Shown here in pieces: positions 48,001 through 58,248 of a DNA stretch of 64,000 nt. Source of the DNA: Phoenix dactylifera. Its lineage: Eukaryota > Streptophyta > Magnoliopsida > Arecales > Arecaceae. A model generated the notes under the pieces. It made no database searches, was not told the origin of the DNA, and saw nothing but the letters and a program-made list of their open reading frames with translations. The translations under genes were made by a program, and so were the position numbers. Numbering within the stretch: position 1 is the first letter of the stretch; every line of letters begins with the position of its first letter. The stretch spans positions 24,415,482 to 24,479,481 of the forward strand of contig NC_052395.1 of NCBI RefSeq assembly GCF_009389715.1, written 5' to 3'.

Positions 48001-51000
48001 AGTCTTCCCAGATAACCAGAGTCCAGGGCCCTCTAAAGTTCTAAACTCTTCTTCTTCAATCTTCGGTTCTTCCTTCCTGTTCCTACTATCTAGTTCTTCG
48101 GTTCACAGTTCACTTCCTCCTCCATCCTCCTTAGTTCTTCACTTCTTCCGTCCTTCGCCCGTTCGCCGTCCTCTCCAGCCTCTAGGTGGCAGTGCTCTTC
48201 AGATATTTCCCTGTAAAGACTTCAGTACATGCTTTCCTTATTGTGCTACAGTAACCCAAGTTCCTTGATTAACTTGTTTCATGTTTATGAAGTTCAAGGT
48301 TTTTTGTTTTTTTTTTTTGGTTTGAATTTCATATGCGTGTACTGGTGGTATCGGAATGCCTGTTGGACTTTTTTGGAGCTTGTTATCTGTTAAGTTGTCG
48401 TCCCTGTTTAGTAGTTTTGATGGCACGCCATCTGTTTGATAGTTTGACTGTGAGGATTTGGAGCTCGTTATCTATTAGGCTGTTATCCCCATTCAGTATT
48501 TCTGATGCCACGCCATCTGTTTGACAGTTTGACTGTAAGGATTTGGAGCTTGTTATCTGTTAAGCTGTTATCCCTGTTTAGTAGTTTTGAAGGCACGCCA
48601 TCTGTTTGACAATTTGACTGCGAGGATTTGGAGCTTGTATGAACATGTGAATGTGATGTTATCCTCGCTGTTCTTTATGAACCAAAAAATAGAATGCTAG
48701 CTTTGGAGAAAGTAAAGAGCTTCATAGGTTATGATGTTGGTTTTTCGTCATAATATAAATTGCTACTGCCACTCAGGCAATACTAATGCAGATCCAACAA
48801 GAAGGTCCTTGCTGATTGAGAAGCTAGCTAAAGCTCCCAAAGTTCCTAATTACTCTAGATTTCACTTAGAAATTAGGACCTTAATCTTCATCCACACATT
48901 AGCAGCTTCAGCCATTATTTGACACTATGATTATTGTCATATATTCAATAGGTTCTGCAATTGCAGTTAAAACAATTCTTCTAGGTTATAGCAAAATATT
49001 TGTTCCAGTTTTGGTTTGTAGTTCTGACTTGCTTATCTTGTTTAGGTATCTTTAAGGCCCAGTACTTTGTCATCTAAATTTGGATTGTGGTGCACTGTTA
49101 TTTTCTAGTTATTTTCTAACTTCTAGTTATGAAAGCCTGCTATCATTTAATGACTTCACATTTTGTTAATGAATCCTCTCATTTGTTAAGGTTCGAATAT
49201 CATCAATATTGTAAGATTCTTCTGTTGCACTTACAATCTGTTAAAGATTCTTCAAATATCATCAATATTGTAAGGTTCAAACAATCTGTTAATTTCTTCT
49301 AGAGTCCTAGTCTGCTCTTTCTTTTAAAGAATGTTATCCTTTCTATGTTACAGTTATAACGGGTTGTAAATATGCTTGTAACTTGTATTGCCAAATTTTG
49401 TAGAATTAAGTGTAGTTGGTAGAATTAAGTTTGGTTAGTAATTTTGCATCTCAAAAAGCTTGAAGAATTATTTTTAAATAAAATTTTAAAGTATTTTATA
49501 CTTATTAAAATTTTTTATTATTTTTTTTAAAAAAGGCCTTTCTTACTGAGTTCGCCTTAGGCCTCCAAATGCATTGGGCCGCCCCTGGTCCTCGGCGATG
49601 CCTAAGAAGTGGAAGAGGACCTTCACCACCCTAATATCGAAGCGACAGGATCCAGTGGAGCCGTGTCATTTTCGGTCGATCAGCTTATGCATAACCCTAT
49701 ACAAGACTGTGGCAAAGATCCTGGTCCTGAGGATGAGAGCGATTCTTCTTAGATTGATTTTCCCTAAGCAAGGGCTTTTGTGGGTGGCCGATCTATTTCC
49801 GATAATGTGCTGGTTGCACACGAGTTTATGTGTGACCTCCAGAGGGCGCCAAGGAGTAGGAGCTTGATGCCCGTCAAGCTTGACATTGAGAGAGCTTGTG
49901 ACAAGATGAGGTGGAGATTTGTGACTCAGTCTCAGTCGAGCTTTGGTTTTCATCCGACTTGGGTTAGGTGGATTTAGCATTGCATTCAGTCCCCATCCTT
50001 CGACATGTTGGTGAATTCCTCCCCCTCGCAGTTCTTTGAGTCCTTAGTCAGCCTAAGGCAGGGCTACCCCCTATTGCTGCTGTTGTTCATCATTTGTACC
50101 GATTCTATGTCTAGAGCTCTTCGCAGGGCCGCGGCGTTGCAAGAGGTAGAGGCCTATAGACTAGTGTCGGCGTCGCCTCAAATTTTGTACTTACTTTTTA
50201 CTGATGATTGCTTGCTGTTGGCACGGACAACCAAATGGTCGGCTCAGGGCATTTGGGGGGTTCTGGAGAAGTATTATGTGGCCTCTGGTCAGCAAGTCAA
50301 TCTATCAAGGTCAGCAATCTTCTTCAGTCCGAAAGCTCACCTTGGGGTGAAGATGGAGATCTTGGGCATTCTAGGGATTGGGGAGCAGGAGGGTACTCTA
50401 AGCTACTGGGGTTTCCAATCACGAGCAGACGCCTGCGTAGGACAGAGTGCATTCAGATAGAGCAGGGCATTAGGCGCAAACTGGAGGGATGGTAGGCCAG
50501 CGCTCTTTTCATGATGGAGAGAGTCATCCTGGTACGTTCAGTCCTGAGCTTGACCCCTGTTTATTTGTTGTCCCATATTATGGTGCCATTGGCTGCGTTG
50601 CAATGTATGGAGAGGCAGTTCAGGAGCCTCCTATGGGGACGTCAGGGTGGCAGGAGTGGAGTTCATCTTTTGGCTTGGGAGGTGATCTGCCAGCTGACCA
50701 GGTGTGGAGGTTTGGGGATTCACTCCCTGATTGAGAGACAAGAGGTTCTCGTGACCAGAGTAGCAGCCAGATTTCTTTTGGAGCCGAGCAGCCTTTAGGG
50801 TGCCCTGATGAAGACTAAGTACAGGGATCCAGCTAATGCATCTATATTCTGTACTAGCCGTCGTAGCTCTTTTGTCTGGAGGGAGATCTGCACCGTGCCC
50901 CGGTGGTCCTACTGGAGATCAGATGGAAGATTGGGGATGGTCGGGGTATGGATATTTTGGAGGACATCTGGTTCTCTGAGGTCCCGCTCCGCGGCTAGTC

Positions 51001-54000
51001 CACTATGATTGATGTCAACTGTCTGGAGGGGCGCAGAGTTCATGATTTACTTACCTCGGGGCAGGCATGGGACAAGAATCTTGTTTGACAGGCCTTCGGG
51101 GAGTAACTAGCCAAGCGCATCCTCTCTATACCAGTTCCATCTATGGGGCGGTAGATAGGAGGGTGTGGAGCACGACGAAGAGGCCGAAGGTGAGGGCCCG
51201 CACTACAGAAAAAGAGAGATTTTCCGATGCTAGGAGAAAGCATCGGAAAATTTTGGTTCAGTGCCAAATTTTGCCGACGCTTTTTAGAAGCGTCGGTAAA
51301 TCTGGACCTAAGACGACGCTTAAAAGTGTCGCCGAAAGTCTGACCTAAGACGACGCTTATAGCATTGTCGGAAGCTAAATCCCTTTACCGCTTACCCCCC
51401 TCTCGATCGATGCCCTACCCCCTGCGCCGACATCAATCCCTTAAAATCTCTCCTCTCCTCTCCTCCTCTCATCGTCAGATCTCTTTCCTCTCAGTCCCAG
51501 CCGCCATGCCCTAGCTACCCTAGCTGCTCCAGATTGACTCCTTCTCAGTCCCAGCCGCCATGCCCGACTCCTCCCTCCTTAAGCTCTCCCTCTTCGTTGC
51601 TGGTGACCCCACTGACCCTCCAGCTGCCCGCTCCCCCCGGAGCTTCGCCGACGGTGCCGTCGGCCTCGACAACTCCATCAGGAAGAGGGCGTACTTCGGT
51701 GACGGTTCCGAGATCGTCACTGGGGCCATCCACAGGGTTCGTGTGGTGCTCTTTGAGATGCCGCTGTCACTGGGGCCTTCCTCCTTTTGGGTGAGCACAT
51801 TTGTTCTTGTTCTTCATTCTAGAATTGTTATGATAGTGTTTGGAAAGAAGATTCATCTTTCCCATTAACAGGTACATGGGTCAAGTCCCATCTTTGCAAG
51901 CGGTGGTTCCCATGGATGGGGCTTCGGGAGCTTCCAATAGCCTATAGGTTTCCTCAGGTCCTCTCTCCAAACTCCTCCCTTTGTCAAAATCTATTCCCAC
52001 CCTTACCAGGCCTCTTTCCCTTCCCAGCCTTCTTTGAGCAGAGAAACACCTTCAGTTGCTTCAGAAATGCCTTCTCGGTTTGCTCGGCCAAGATTGAATC
52101 AGACGGAGGAGGGCCTTCGAGCGCGGGAAGGAGACGCGAGCAGCGGCGGTGGCTGTAGCGGAAGAGAGGCGGCAATAAGGAGACTCTGGTGTTGCAGCCT
52201 CTCGAGTAATCCATGGTGGGTTGAGGTTCTCATGGTTACTTGATAACAATCGCATGGTGAGTTGCAGCCTCCCGAGTAATCCACTTTCTTGGCTTCGATG
52301 CCGAGGTTAGGGCAGCTGCTGAGGGATCGAGCTCCGGCTTGTCTTCGTCCTCACCGGCGGCTCGCCTTCGTCCTCACCGGCGGCTCGCCTTCGTCCTCGT
52401 CGGTGGCTCGTCTTCTAAAGAAAATATTTTTAATTTTTAAATTTGAGGCTTTTAGCGATGCTTTTAAGCGTCGCTAAAAACCGACTTTTTACAACGCTTT
52501 CCCAAAGTGTTGGAAAAAAATTTTTCCACTCAGGTATCACTGACGCTTCGGTGACGCTTTTGGTAGCATCGGATGGATCTTTACCCACGCTTATCAGCAT
52601 CGGTAAAGACCTTAAAAAGCGTCACTAATGCCCCTTTTTCTTGTAGTGCCGGGACTTAGCCCGGGTGCTTAAGAGGGTTCTGACCAGATAGATTGAGAGG
52701 AGCTAGATCTGAAGGTTGCGCATCAATCCACAAGTGGCTATGTTTGTCTATAAGGTGGCTTAGGGATGCTTACCAGAGGTACGCTAGTTCGGCGTGGGGT
52801 GCATGTCCCCTCCGAGTATCCGACGTGCCCGGAGGTGGAGGAGTCCATCTTCCATACTATCTTCGGATGCCGAGATCTACCCAAACCTGGGGATGTGCTT
52901 GGGTCCCCTATGATCCATGGCTGGGTGGTCATCGATTGAGGACTTCCTGCTCTTCTTGGAGACTTTAGTGAGAAGGCTGGGCCTGGAAGGATCGAGGATT
53001 AGAGCTGCCTACTTAGCCTACCGCTGTTAGCTAGATAGGAATGCCTGGGTCTTCGATGACAGCAGAGTTCATCCGAGGCTGGTTGTGGACAGGGCCCTTC
53101 ATCATGCGGAGGAGATCTCCCGCGCCGTCACGCCATCACCCCTTGGGATGGTCGAGAAAATCTGAGGTTCCCCTCTCACTCCTGTAGCGTCGAGGACCGT
53201 ACAGGTCTTCTGCGAGCCCCCACCCCCTCGTTTTTTCAAGATAAATTTTGACGGCAGTGTCGAAGAGGGAGGGTGTACCAGAGGCGTTGGTTTCATTATC
53301 AGGGACCACGAGGCTCGACTGGTTGCAACGGAAGGCCGGCGGATCTTCGACACATCTGTGGTCTGCGCGGAGCTCCGGGCTACATGGGAGGGAGTCACCT
53401 ATACGAGGCGGGTGCTGGGTGCGGACCGCGTTCTACTTGTGGGAGACTCGGCCATGGTGATAGAGTGAATACGGGTCTTGGTGAGAGTTCGAGCCTGCTG
53501 CTTTGTGATATTCGTAAACTCTTAGGTGAGGATGATTTCTTGTGGGCCACTCACATTTATAGGGAGGCGAACAGTGCGGCCGATTGAGTAGCCTCATTTG
53601 CAGCCCACCACTCGGAAGGATTCATCTGGGGCGAGGGTGCATCAGTGCCCCAGTTCTTTGTCATCTTTTCTTTTCTGATTTTGTTGGCTGTACCCACGTC
53701 TGATGTGTGTAAGTTGCCGTTGGACCAAAAAAAAAAAAAGTAACTCAAAACACCTCCACAATACAAGTTGCACCTCAAGATAAGCACCGTGAGTGACATT
53801 GGCAGTAAGGTTGCAGTGATACCATTATTCTTTTATAATGGTTGATCAGATCACAGTTGAACTTGAAAAGGTTTGGTCTCTCCATCATGGTCATTTGAGT
53901 ATCATCCAATGGCTGCGCGGGTTTAGGTGTGTTGTGCAGCCCAGCTTGATTAGGTCGAGTTTTGCTCGATTGGTTTACCACTCACAATTCAAGCTCAATT

Positions 54001-55431
54001 TTGAAACTGGGCCAAAGATGTGCCTAATTAATCAGCTTGAAAATCTCCAATCAAGCTAAAAATCAGTTCAAGCTTGAACTAAACCTTGGCATGAGCATGG
54101 TTCAAATCTGAATTAATATTTAATAGGCTCGAAAAGTAAACAAAACATTTGGACTTGAAACATCCTCATACTATGCATAATTGGATCTAAGATCCAACAA
54201 CCACTATCTAAACCGATAATATTATATATATGTTTGAGCCTAATTGAGTTGAGTCTGATTGAGCTAGGTCTATTTTCGGCTCGGCTTGGCTTGAAATGAA
54301 TTTCAAGCCTAGATTTTTGGTTCCAGCATGGTTCGGCCAGCTTTCAGTCGAGCATGAACCAAGCTTTTTCCAATATGAGCCCGAGTTGTTCGAATCACCC
54401 CTAGCATTACTGAGGGGCGTAATCAATCAAATACATGATGCAATGCCTGATTGGCTCCGATTCAGCATGGTACTAGAGATTATCTCAAGACCCTAATAAT
54501 AAAGAGGATGAGGGGGACCTTTACCTAAGGTGGCGGAATGAATGGTGCGTACTCCACTAGCATTACTGAGGCTTCCACTGATGATTGTTGAATCGAAGCC
54601 TTCGCCAACTATCATGATGTTCGTCTTCGTTCGATGGATTCTCACGGTTTCTTTATACACACCATTCTTCACATGAATCACGTACCGCTGCGCACTTGAA
54701 TTTGGGGCTGAATCCATGGCTTGCTGCACTGTTTTATAGTTTCCACTTCCATCTGCAGCCACCACAACATTAGGTTGAACTTCATTTTTGAACGGATGTC
54801 GTAGAAGCTTCTTGTCATGGTGTGGTAGCCATGATGGGACGTCGACAGCTGAACTCCTGAAAAAATCCTCGGAGGAGGGGGAGATGGCTTTGAGAGCACA
54901 AAGAGAGGTGGCGGTAAGGGTCGTCAAGCCTTTGAGAACGGATTCCATGGCCGACCTGGCTGGCCCCTTGAGCCAATCTAGGCAAGTATTGTGATTTGTG
55001 AGCACAGCACTCATCCATGTCTGAGCATCGATCCAAGCTCCTTTAGTGATAGCCAAGGCTGAGTTGGTAGCATGATCGCGGGAGAGATCCATCAAATGCA
55101 TGCAGTCAGCGAGCGCAACTCGTTGTCGGGTTTCGTTGCTCTGATCGTAGATGTAGGTGGCCATGGTGTTGGCAACGTTCATTTCATCAAGGGATTTGTT
55201 AAGAATGGTGGTGAGGACTTGCACCGGGCCAGCTGGAGATTTTCCTGCAATGAGGGTAGCCTTGGCGAGGCAGGAGGAAAGGTCGACTGTTGGAGAACAT
55301 GGATCAGATGTTGAAAGTTGATGGGAGAGAGTGGAGGAGAGTTGAAGGGTGATGAGAAATGTTAGGCATACTAGAGAGGCTAAGAACGGAAGATGGGGCA
55401 AAGAGAGGAGGCGATCATTGGTTGGTGCCAT
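41407..55431 (-). CDS. pectinesterase with PMEI pro-region (type I), two exons, complete
   Basis: It demethylesterifies cell-wall homogalacturonan. Minus-strand exons are 55431-54525 and 42095-41407, joined in phase 1 (TTAG/GTAAAG donor, TTCCGCAG/CT acceptor) to give 531 aa. An N-terminal hydrophobic segment (about 14-36) is a signal anchor. The inhibitor-like pro-region (about 43-190) runs from [11 protein letters not shown] to [13 protein letters not shown] (about 218) is a basic processing motif. The catalytic domain begins [17 protein letters not shown] and has GVYKE, QAVALLV (Gln326), DTLY (Asp349), GTVDVIFGN (Asp370) and LGRPWRTY (Arg, Trp). The usual QDTL is HDTL here, so the residue matching carrot Gln135 is His348. 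The C-terminus is GVPYKVWF. The single 12429-bp intron is filled by an antisense LINE with nested transposons, yet both exons are open and splice-compatible. Confidence 0.93.
42684..44065. mobile_element. hAT-type element inside the LINE
   Basis: The terminal inverted repeats TAGTGATGGGCATCGGGCCG and (right, reverse complement) TAGAGATGGGCATTGGGCCG match at 18 of 20 bases. The flanking 8-bp duplication is CTCAGAGT at 42676-42683 and CCCAGAGT at 44066-44073 (7 of 8). Subterminal arrays of GGGCCGTGCCGGGC/GGCACGGCCC fill 42690-42970 and 43710-44050. Removing the element plus one duplication restores LINE ORF1 reading across the site. No transposase. The interior carries a minus-strand fragment of another LINE. 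Confidence 0.85.
43068..43606 (-). pseudogene. LINE endonuclease fragment carried inside the hAT element
   Basis: The minus-strand reading from 43606 gives [20 protein letters not shown], then [12 protein letters not shown] and [14 protein letters not shown]. An overlapping frame from 43310 gives [15 protein letters not shown]. These are the N-terminal motifs (WNVRG, D-V---ETK, VYGSN) of a plant LINE ORF2 endonuclease. It is not the sequence of the host LINE (which begins [16 protein letters not shown]), so it comes from a different LINE family. Only the first 130 or so codons are recognisable. Confidence 0.75.
44066..46243 (+). pseudogene. LINE ORF1 (DUF4283-like, zinc knuckle), interrupted
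   Basis: The frame near 44090-44345 reads [36 protein letters not shown] and [20 protein letters not shown], the DUF4283 domain of plant LINE ORF1. After the insertion at about 44350-44745 it resumes with [20 protein letters not shown] and [16 protein letters not shown] degenerate CCHC knuckle ([16 protein letters not shown]) lies at about 44980-45025. Downstream is a Pro/Arg-rich region. The 5' part of ORF1 ([11 protein letters not shown], about 42560) lies before the hAT insertion. Confidence 0.75.
44350..44745 (-). mobile_element. possible LTR-derived insertion in LINE ORF1
   Basis: An AT-rich stretch of about 400 bp interrupts the ORF1 reading between the segments ending VNRTV and starting PGLPLEFW. 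In reverse complement its end near 44355-44370 is TTGGTATCAGGAGCTAT, close to the tRNA-Met primer-binding site TGGTATCAGAGC of plant LTR elements, and the other end begins TGCCAGGTC. GGTGTT occurs on both sides. It is a fragment only, old, with no coding region. Confidence 0.45.
47708..49587. mobile_element. hAT-type element inside LINE ORF2
   Basis: The terminal inverted repeats are CAGGGGCGGCCCAA and, at the right, TTGGGCCGCCCCTG (perfect over 14 bp). The 8-bp duplication is TTCCTCGG at 47700-47707 and GTCCTCGG at 49588-49595 (7 of 8). CCTTAGGCG motifs lie inside both ends. No transposase is recognisable in 1880 bp. The interior includes a CT-rich leader-like stretch (48030-48200) and an 85-bp tandem repeat. 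The CAGGGGCGG terminus is common in plant hAT elements, so the superfamily call is firm and the subfamily is not. Confidence 0.85.
48376..48630 (+). repeat. 85-bp tandem repeat x3
   Basis: Three consecutive units of exactly 85 bp each start GAGCT-GTTATCT and carry GGCACGCCATCTGTTTGA and AGTTTGACTGTGAGGATTTG. Divergence among units is low. The GAGCTTGTAT that follows begins a fourth unit. Confidence 0.92.
51560..51868 (+). pseudogene. captured gene-like ORF within the CACTA element, unidentified
   Basis: [20 protein letters not shown] followed by [20 protein letters not shown] looks like ordinary plant coding sequence: high GC, balanced residues, and a plausible donor GGGTGAGC after PSSFW at about 51790. 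I do not recognise the family. The location between CACTA subterminal repeats suggests a gene fragment picked up by the transposon. It might also be chance coding potential in GC-rich DNA. Confidence 0.4.
52330..52412 (+). repeat. 24-bp tandem repeat x3 within the CACTA element
   Basis: Units of GGCTCGCCTTCGTCCTCACC plus GGC repeat three times with few changes. Confidence 0.8.
53747..54524. other. remaining pectinesterase intron with a hAT-like relic
   Basis: 53900-54400 is rich in AAGCTTGA/GAGCCGAG motifs (GCTCGGCTTGGCTTGAAAT) and ends CGAATCACCCCTA, which in reverse complement is TAGGGGTGATTCG, a hAT-style terminus. The matching left end is not clear. No gene. Confidence 0.4.
54401..54415. 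repeat. 15-bp copy of pectinesterase exon 1 sequence in the intron
   Basis: CTAGCATTACTGAGG occurs at 54401-54415 in the intron and again at 54557-54571 inside exon 1 (coding for LSNAS on the minus strand), in the same orientation. Confidence 0.9.
54525..55431 (-). CDS. pectinesterase exon 1 (signal anchor, PMEI region, start of catalytic domain)
   Basis: This is 302 codons plus one base. It ends at SATL with donor G/GTAAAG. The open reading continues nine more codons into the intron (to 54493), but these are not part of the protein because exon 2 picks up at the family-conserved [11 protein letters not shown]. Upstream of 55431 no clear TATA box was seen. Confidence 0.92.
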
Positions 55432-56530
55432 AGTCGAAGTGTTTGTGTATGTCTTAGGACAGATGTGGATCCTTTATGACCATTTGTAGGCAGAGATGGA
55501 AGACATTAGTAGATAGAATTGATGCTCGCACTATATCTCCTGCCAAAAAAAAAAAAATATTGTGGCGCCATTGTCTGCAAAGAAGCAAGAGAGATCATGT
55601 TTATAATTTGTCTTCTATCACGAAAAAAAAGGAAAAGAACATGAAGAAGGAAAAGAAGATGGTGGCATCTTACTGTATCTGCAAAAGAAAATTGGAAAAT
55701 GATATAAATGCTTATGGTATGTTTTTATATGTTGAGACTTGAGTGATATGGCTTGAGTTCGCTGATATGATTTCGTAATATTGCAAGTATTTATGCTCTG
55801 TTCTAAGAGAGACGTACCTCCTCCATTGCAAGTGCATATTATGCAGAGATCGATGGAGATTTCACAAGCAGCACAACAATTTATGGTTTGCTTTTACGAG
55901 GCTTAAAGATTTGGCTATAGGAATTGTAAACATTCCAAAATTTGCTCAAAAAGAAATTACGCAATCTAAAACTGCAAATAAAACGGGAGAAAGCTTTTCT
56001 CGCTCGTAGGGGTCTTGAGACGCCAAAATTTTCTTCAGCTCGATTTAAGTTCTTAAGTATTCGTCATAATATCTATAATATTTGAAACAATAATTAAACG
56101 GTGCTTCTGGAGGACGGTGATAAGTTAAAAGCACTTCCGAAAGAAAAATTGTGTGCCCATACCGTAGCTCCAAAGGGAATATATTGCATGTATATCCTTC
56201 GTGGGCATTGAAAATCTTACATCTATGGTCATCATGACTTGGCTTACCGCATGCTTGCACCCCATGCAATTGCATCCACATACGGACGCGAGAGAGAGAG
56301 ATACTCCTGGAACAAATAGCATGGACCATATACCATGTCCTCCATGTTATTCCGTATGGCAAAAGTGTTTCAACCCATAAAACAGGCTAGTTGCCAGACG
56401 GGGCTTGCCTTGGAAATTTGGTACAAGATCAAATGCTGGAGTTTTAATTTAGTAAAAAGATCTAAATTTTAAAAAATAAATAAATCAGCCTTATCCTCCA
56501 AATTTTAGCTAGTTTAAAAACTTTAAAATA
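55432..56530. other. pectinesterase 5' flank, no other gene recognised
   Basis: AT-rich sequence with short A runs. The 105-codon minus-strand ORF at 56362-56045 has no family resemblance and is judged a chance reading. Confidence 0.45.
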
Positions 56531-56536
56531 CTTATA

Positions 56537-57584
56537 GGAGGCGTTTGGTATGGGGTGATCGTCCTAGGATCAAGGGTGATGTGGGTGGAGGTGATAAGAT
56601 CACCGCATTTGGTTGCACCACGGTGATCCTACGTGGTGGTGATCTTAAATCACCTTCACTCCTCAAATCATCTCCCAACTCGGTGATGGGATACTCGTCC
56701 TTGAGGTCGGAAATCCAAGATCACCCCAGGGCAGTGATCTTGGGTTGAAAATTAAAGACAAAAATACCCCTCAAGTTAGAAAAAAAATTGATATATCAAT
56801 ATACCATCAATATATTATGTCAATATTATATATATATATATATATATATATTATCTTGATATTATATATATTATATTAATGATATATATTATATTATAAT
56901 ATATTACTAATCATATTATTATCCTATTATTATTTAAGAATAATTTTAAATTCTAGTAGAAATATATTATTAAATTTTATATTTATATAATGAAAATATT
57001 TAATATATTACTATATTACTCCTATTTACCTTATTTTTCTAATCAAAATAATTATTAGTATTAAAAAAATCTATTATAAGTATAAATAAAAATATTAATT
57101 CTATAATAAAAATAACATATTTTTATAAGATTAATAATTTATAGGAGTAATAAATAAATTTTTATAGAATATATTAATAATTAATATATTGATAAATATA
57201 TATATATATATATATTATAATATATTTTATATGATTAATAAATATATGATAAGGGCTACTAAAAGTAGAATATGTGACAAAATTATGGAGCTATTATAGG
57301 AATTAGTATATTGACTTATATTTTTAATTCATGAGAATTAAAAATACATAAAAAAATCCATCTAAGATATATCAAGGGTTTTGTGGTATTATGTAGTTAG
57401 TGATCTTGGATCTCCGTACCATATCAAACAAGTTACTCATGGATATCCGAGGATTTTTAATCATTGGACTATGGCCTACCAAACACATTGATTTTAGATC
57501 ACCGGGATCAAATCACCCCAATATTCGGATCACCGGGGATCTTAGATCACCGTGGTGATCCTGTTGGGGTTACTAAACGCCCCC
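56537..57584. mobile_element. PIF/Harbinger-like element
   Basis: The left end GGAGGCGTTTGGTATGGGGT and the right end (reverse complement) GGGGGCGTTTAGTAACCCC form terminal inverted repeats. A 3-bp ATA lies at 56534-56536 and 57585-57587. GGTGATC/GATCACC motifs are dense in about the first 200 and last 150 bp, and the core (56760-57400) is extremely AT-rich with TATA runs. No transposase. The GGNGGCGTTTGGT terminus favours PIF/Harbinger, although its usual duplication is TTA or TAA. Confidence 0.65.
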
Positions 57585-57599
57585 ATAAGAGTTTTAGTT

Positions 57600-57900
57600 T
57601 CATGGGGATGCAATGTTTCTGAAATATCGCGTACCTCGGAAACACCGTACTCTATCGATTACCGGATAAAGTCTATAAATAAACTCTGTCTTCAATATGT
57701 TGGATTACTCAATCCACATTTACTAGTTCTCTGCTTTTTGAGACAAGATAGAGAATTCTTCACTTATTTTTTCTTTTCTCTTCTTCCAAGCCTCTTTCAA
57801 GTTTTCTTTTTCATCTGGGCATCTGAAGGAGTCGGTCAGGTCAAACCTCCGTAAACCTACATATAGGAGGCAAATCACTTTTTTAGGGCAATATAAAACA
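57600..57900. repeat. dispersed repeat fragment related to 40740-40900
   Basis: CCTCGGAAACACCGTA and AAGTCTATAAATAAACTCTG correspond to TTTCGGAAACACCGTA and GAGTCTATTTATAGACTC near 40740-40840. Possibly an LTR piece with its promoter box. No coding region and no defined ends. Confidence 0.4.
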
Positions 57901-58019
57901 CACAGCTCGATCGAGACAAGCTCTTTTCAATGCTCTGATTTTATTCTAATAGATTATTTATTTATAATATTTTTATGAAATAAACATATAGCAATTTTAG
58001 GCAAACTATTTCTAACATT

Positions 58020-58248
58020 AAAAACCTCCTGACTATCCTTAATGAGGATTAAGGAGATCTGCAAGAGCTAAGTAGCCTGTGGAAGATCTCCACGATGAAG
58101 TGGGCAAGTAGCTGTTGGTGTTACTCTCTAGCTAGTCTAAGTACTCACTCCTTTCCCTTCTTCCTCATATTTCGCTTCTGCTCTCGTACATACTTTTTTC
58201 TCCATTTTGATAAATTGGGTAACTTAACCTCCTCTTAATCAAAAAAAA
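58020..58248 (+). mobile_element. LINE 3' terminal fragment with poly(A)
   Basis: Noncoding tail of the type TTTTGATAAATTGGGTAACTT, followed by CCTCCTCTTAATC and A11, which is the usual 3' end style of plant L1 elements. It differs from the tails of the LINE family seen at 1-5700 and 53700, so it probably comes from a second family. Confidence 0.5.

Larger units (their letters stand above)
51201..52648. mobile_element. non-autonomous CACTA element inside the LINE
   Basis: The left end is CACTACAGAAAAAGAG and the right end (reverse complement) is CACTACAAGAAAAAGGGG. The 3-bp target duplication CCG is at 51198-51200 and 52649-52651. Subterminal repeats of the type GCCGACGCTTTTTAGAAGCG occur at both ends (51210-51400, 52440-52630), typical of CACTA elements. 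The GC-rich interior contains an exon-like ORF and a 24-bp repeat. No transposase is encoded. Confidence 0.92.
46244..53640 (+). pseudogene. LINE ORF2 (endonuclease, reverse transcriptase, RNase H), interrupted
   Basis: The endonuclease starts [20 protein letters not shown] at 46244, followed by [26 protein letters not shown] (about 46650) and [17 protein letters not shown] (about 46765). Reverse transcriptase resumes after the hAT insertion: [48 protein letters not shown], and the catalytic box FTDDCLLL at about 50195 (usually FADD). The zinc-finger region ([20 protein letters not shown]) precedes the CACTA insertion. RNase H lies at about 53240-53640 ([40 protein letters not shown]). Several in-frame stops and shifts are seen across the domains. 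Confidence 0.8.
42227..53736 (+). mobile_element. near full-length L1-type LINE, split by four insertions
   Basis: It is bounded by the 10-bp direct repeat AAAGTAACTC at 42217-42226 and 53737-53746, with poly(A) merging into the right copy (53727-53739). Without its insertions it is about 6.4 kb, the size of complete plant L1 elements. The plus-strand order is ORF1 (DUF4283-like plus zinc knuckle), endonuclease, reverse transcriptase, zinc-finger region and RNase H. It lies antisense inside the pectinesterase intron. Insertions are hAT at 42684-44065, an LTR-like piece at about 44350-44745, hAT at 47708-49587 and CACTA at 51201-52648. Stops and frame changes are scattered through both ORFs, so it cannot move by itself. 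Confidence 0.9.

Noticed and set aside
56045-56362. 105-codon minus-strand ORF
   Set aside because: No family resemblance, AT-rich context and no splice or promoter support. Treated as chance.
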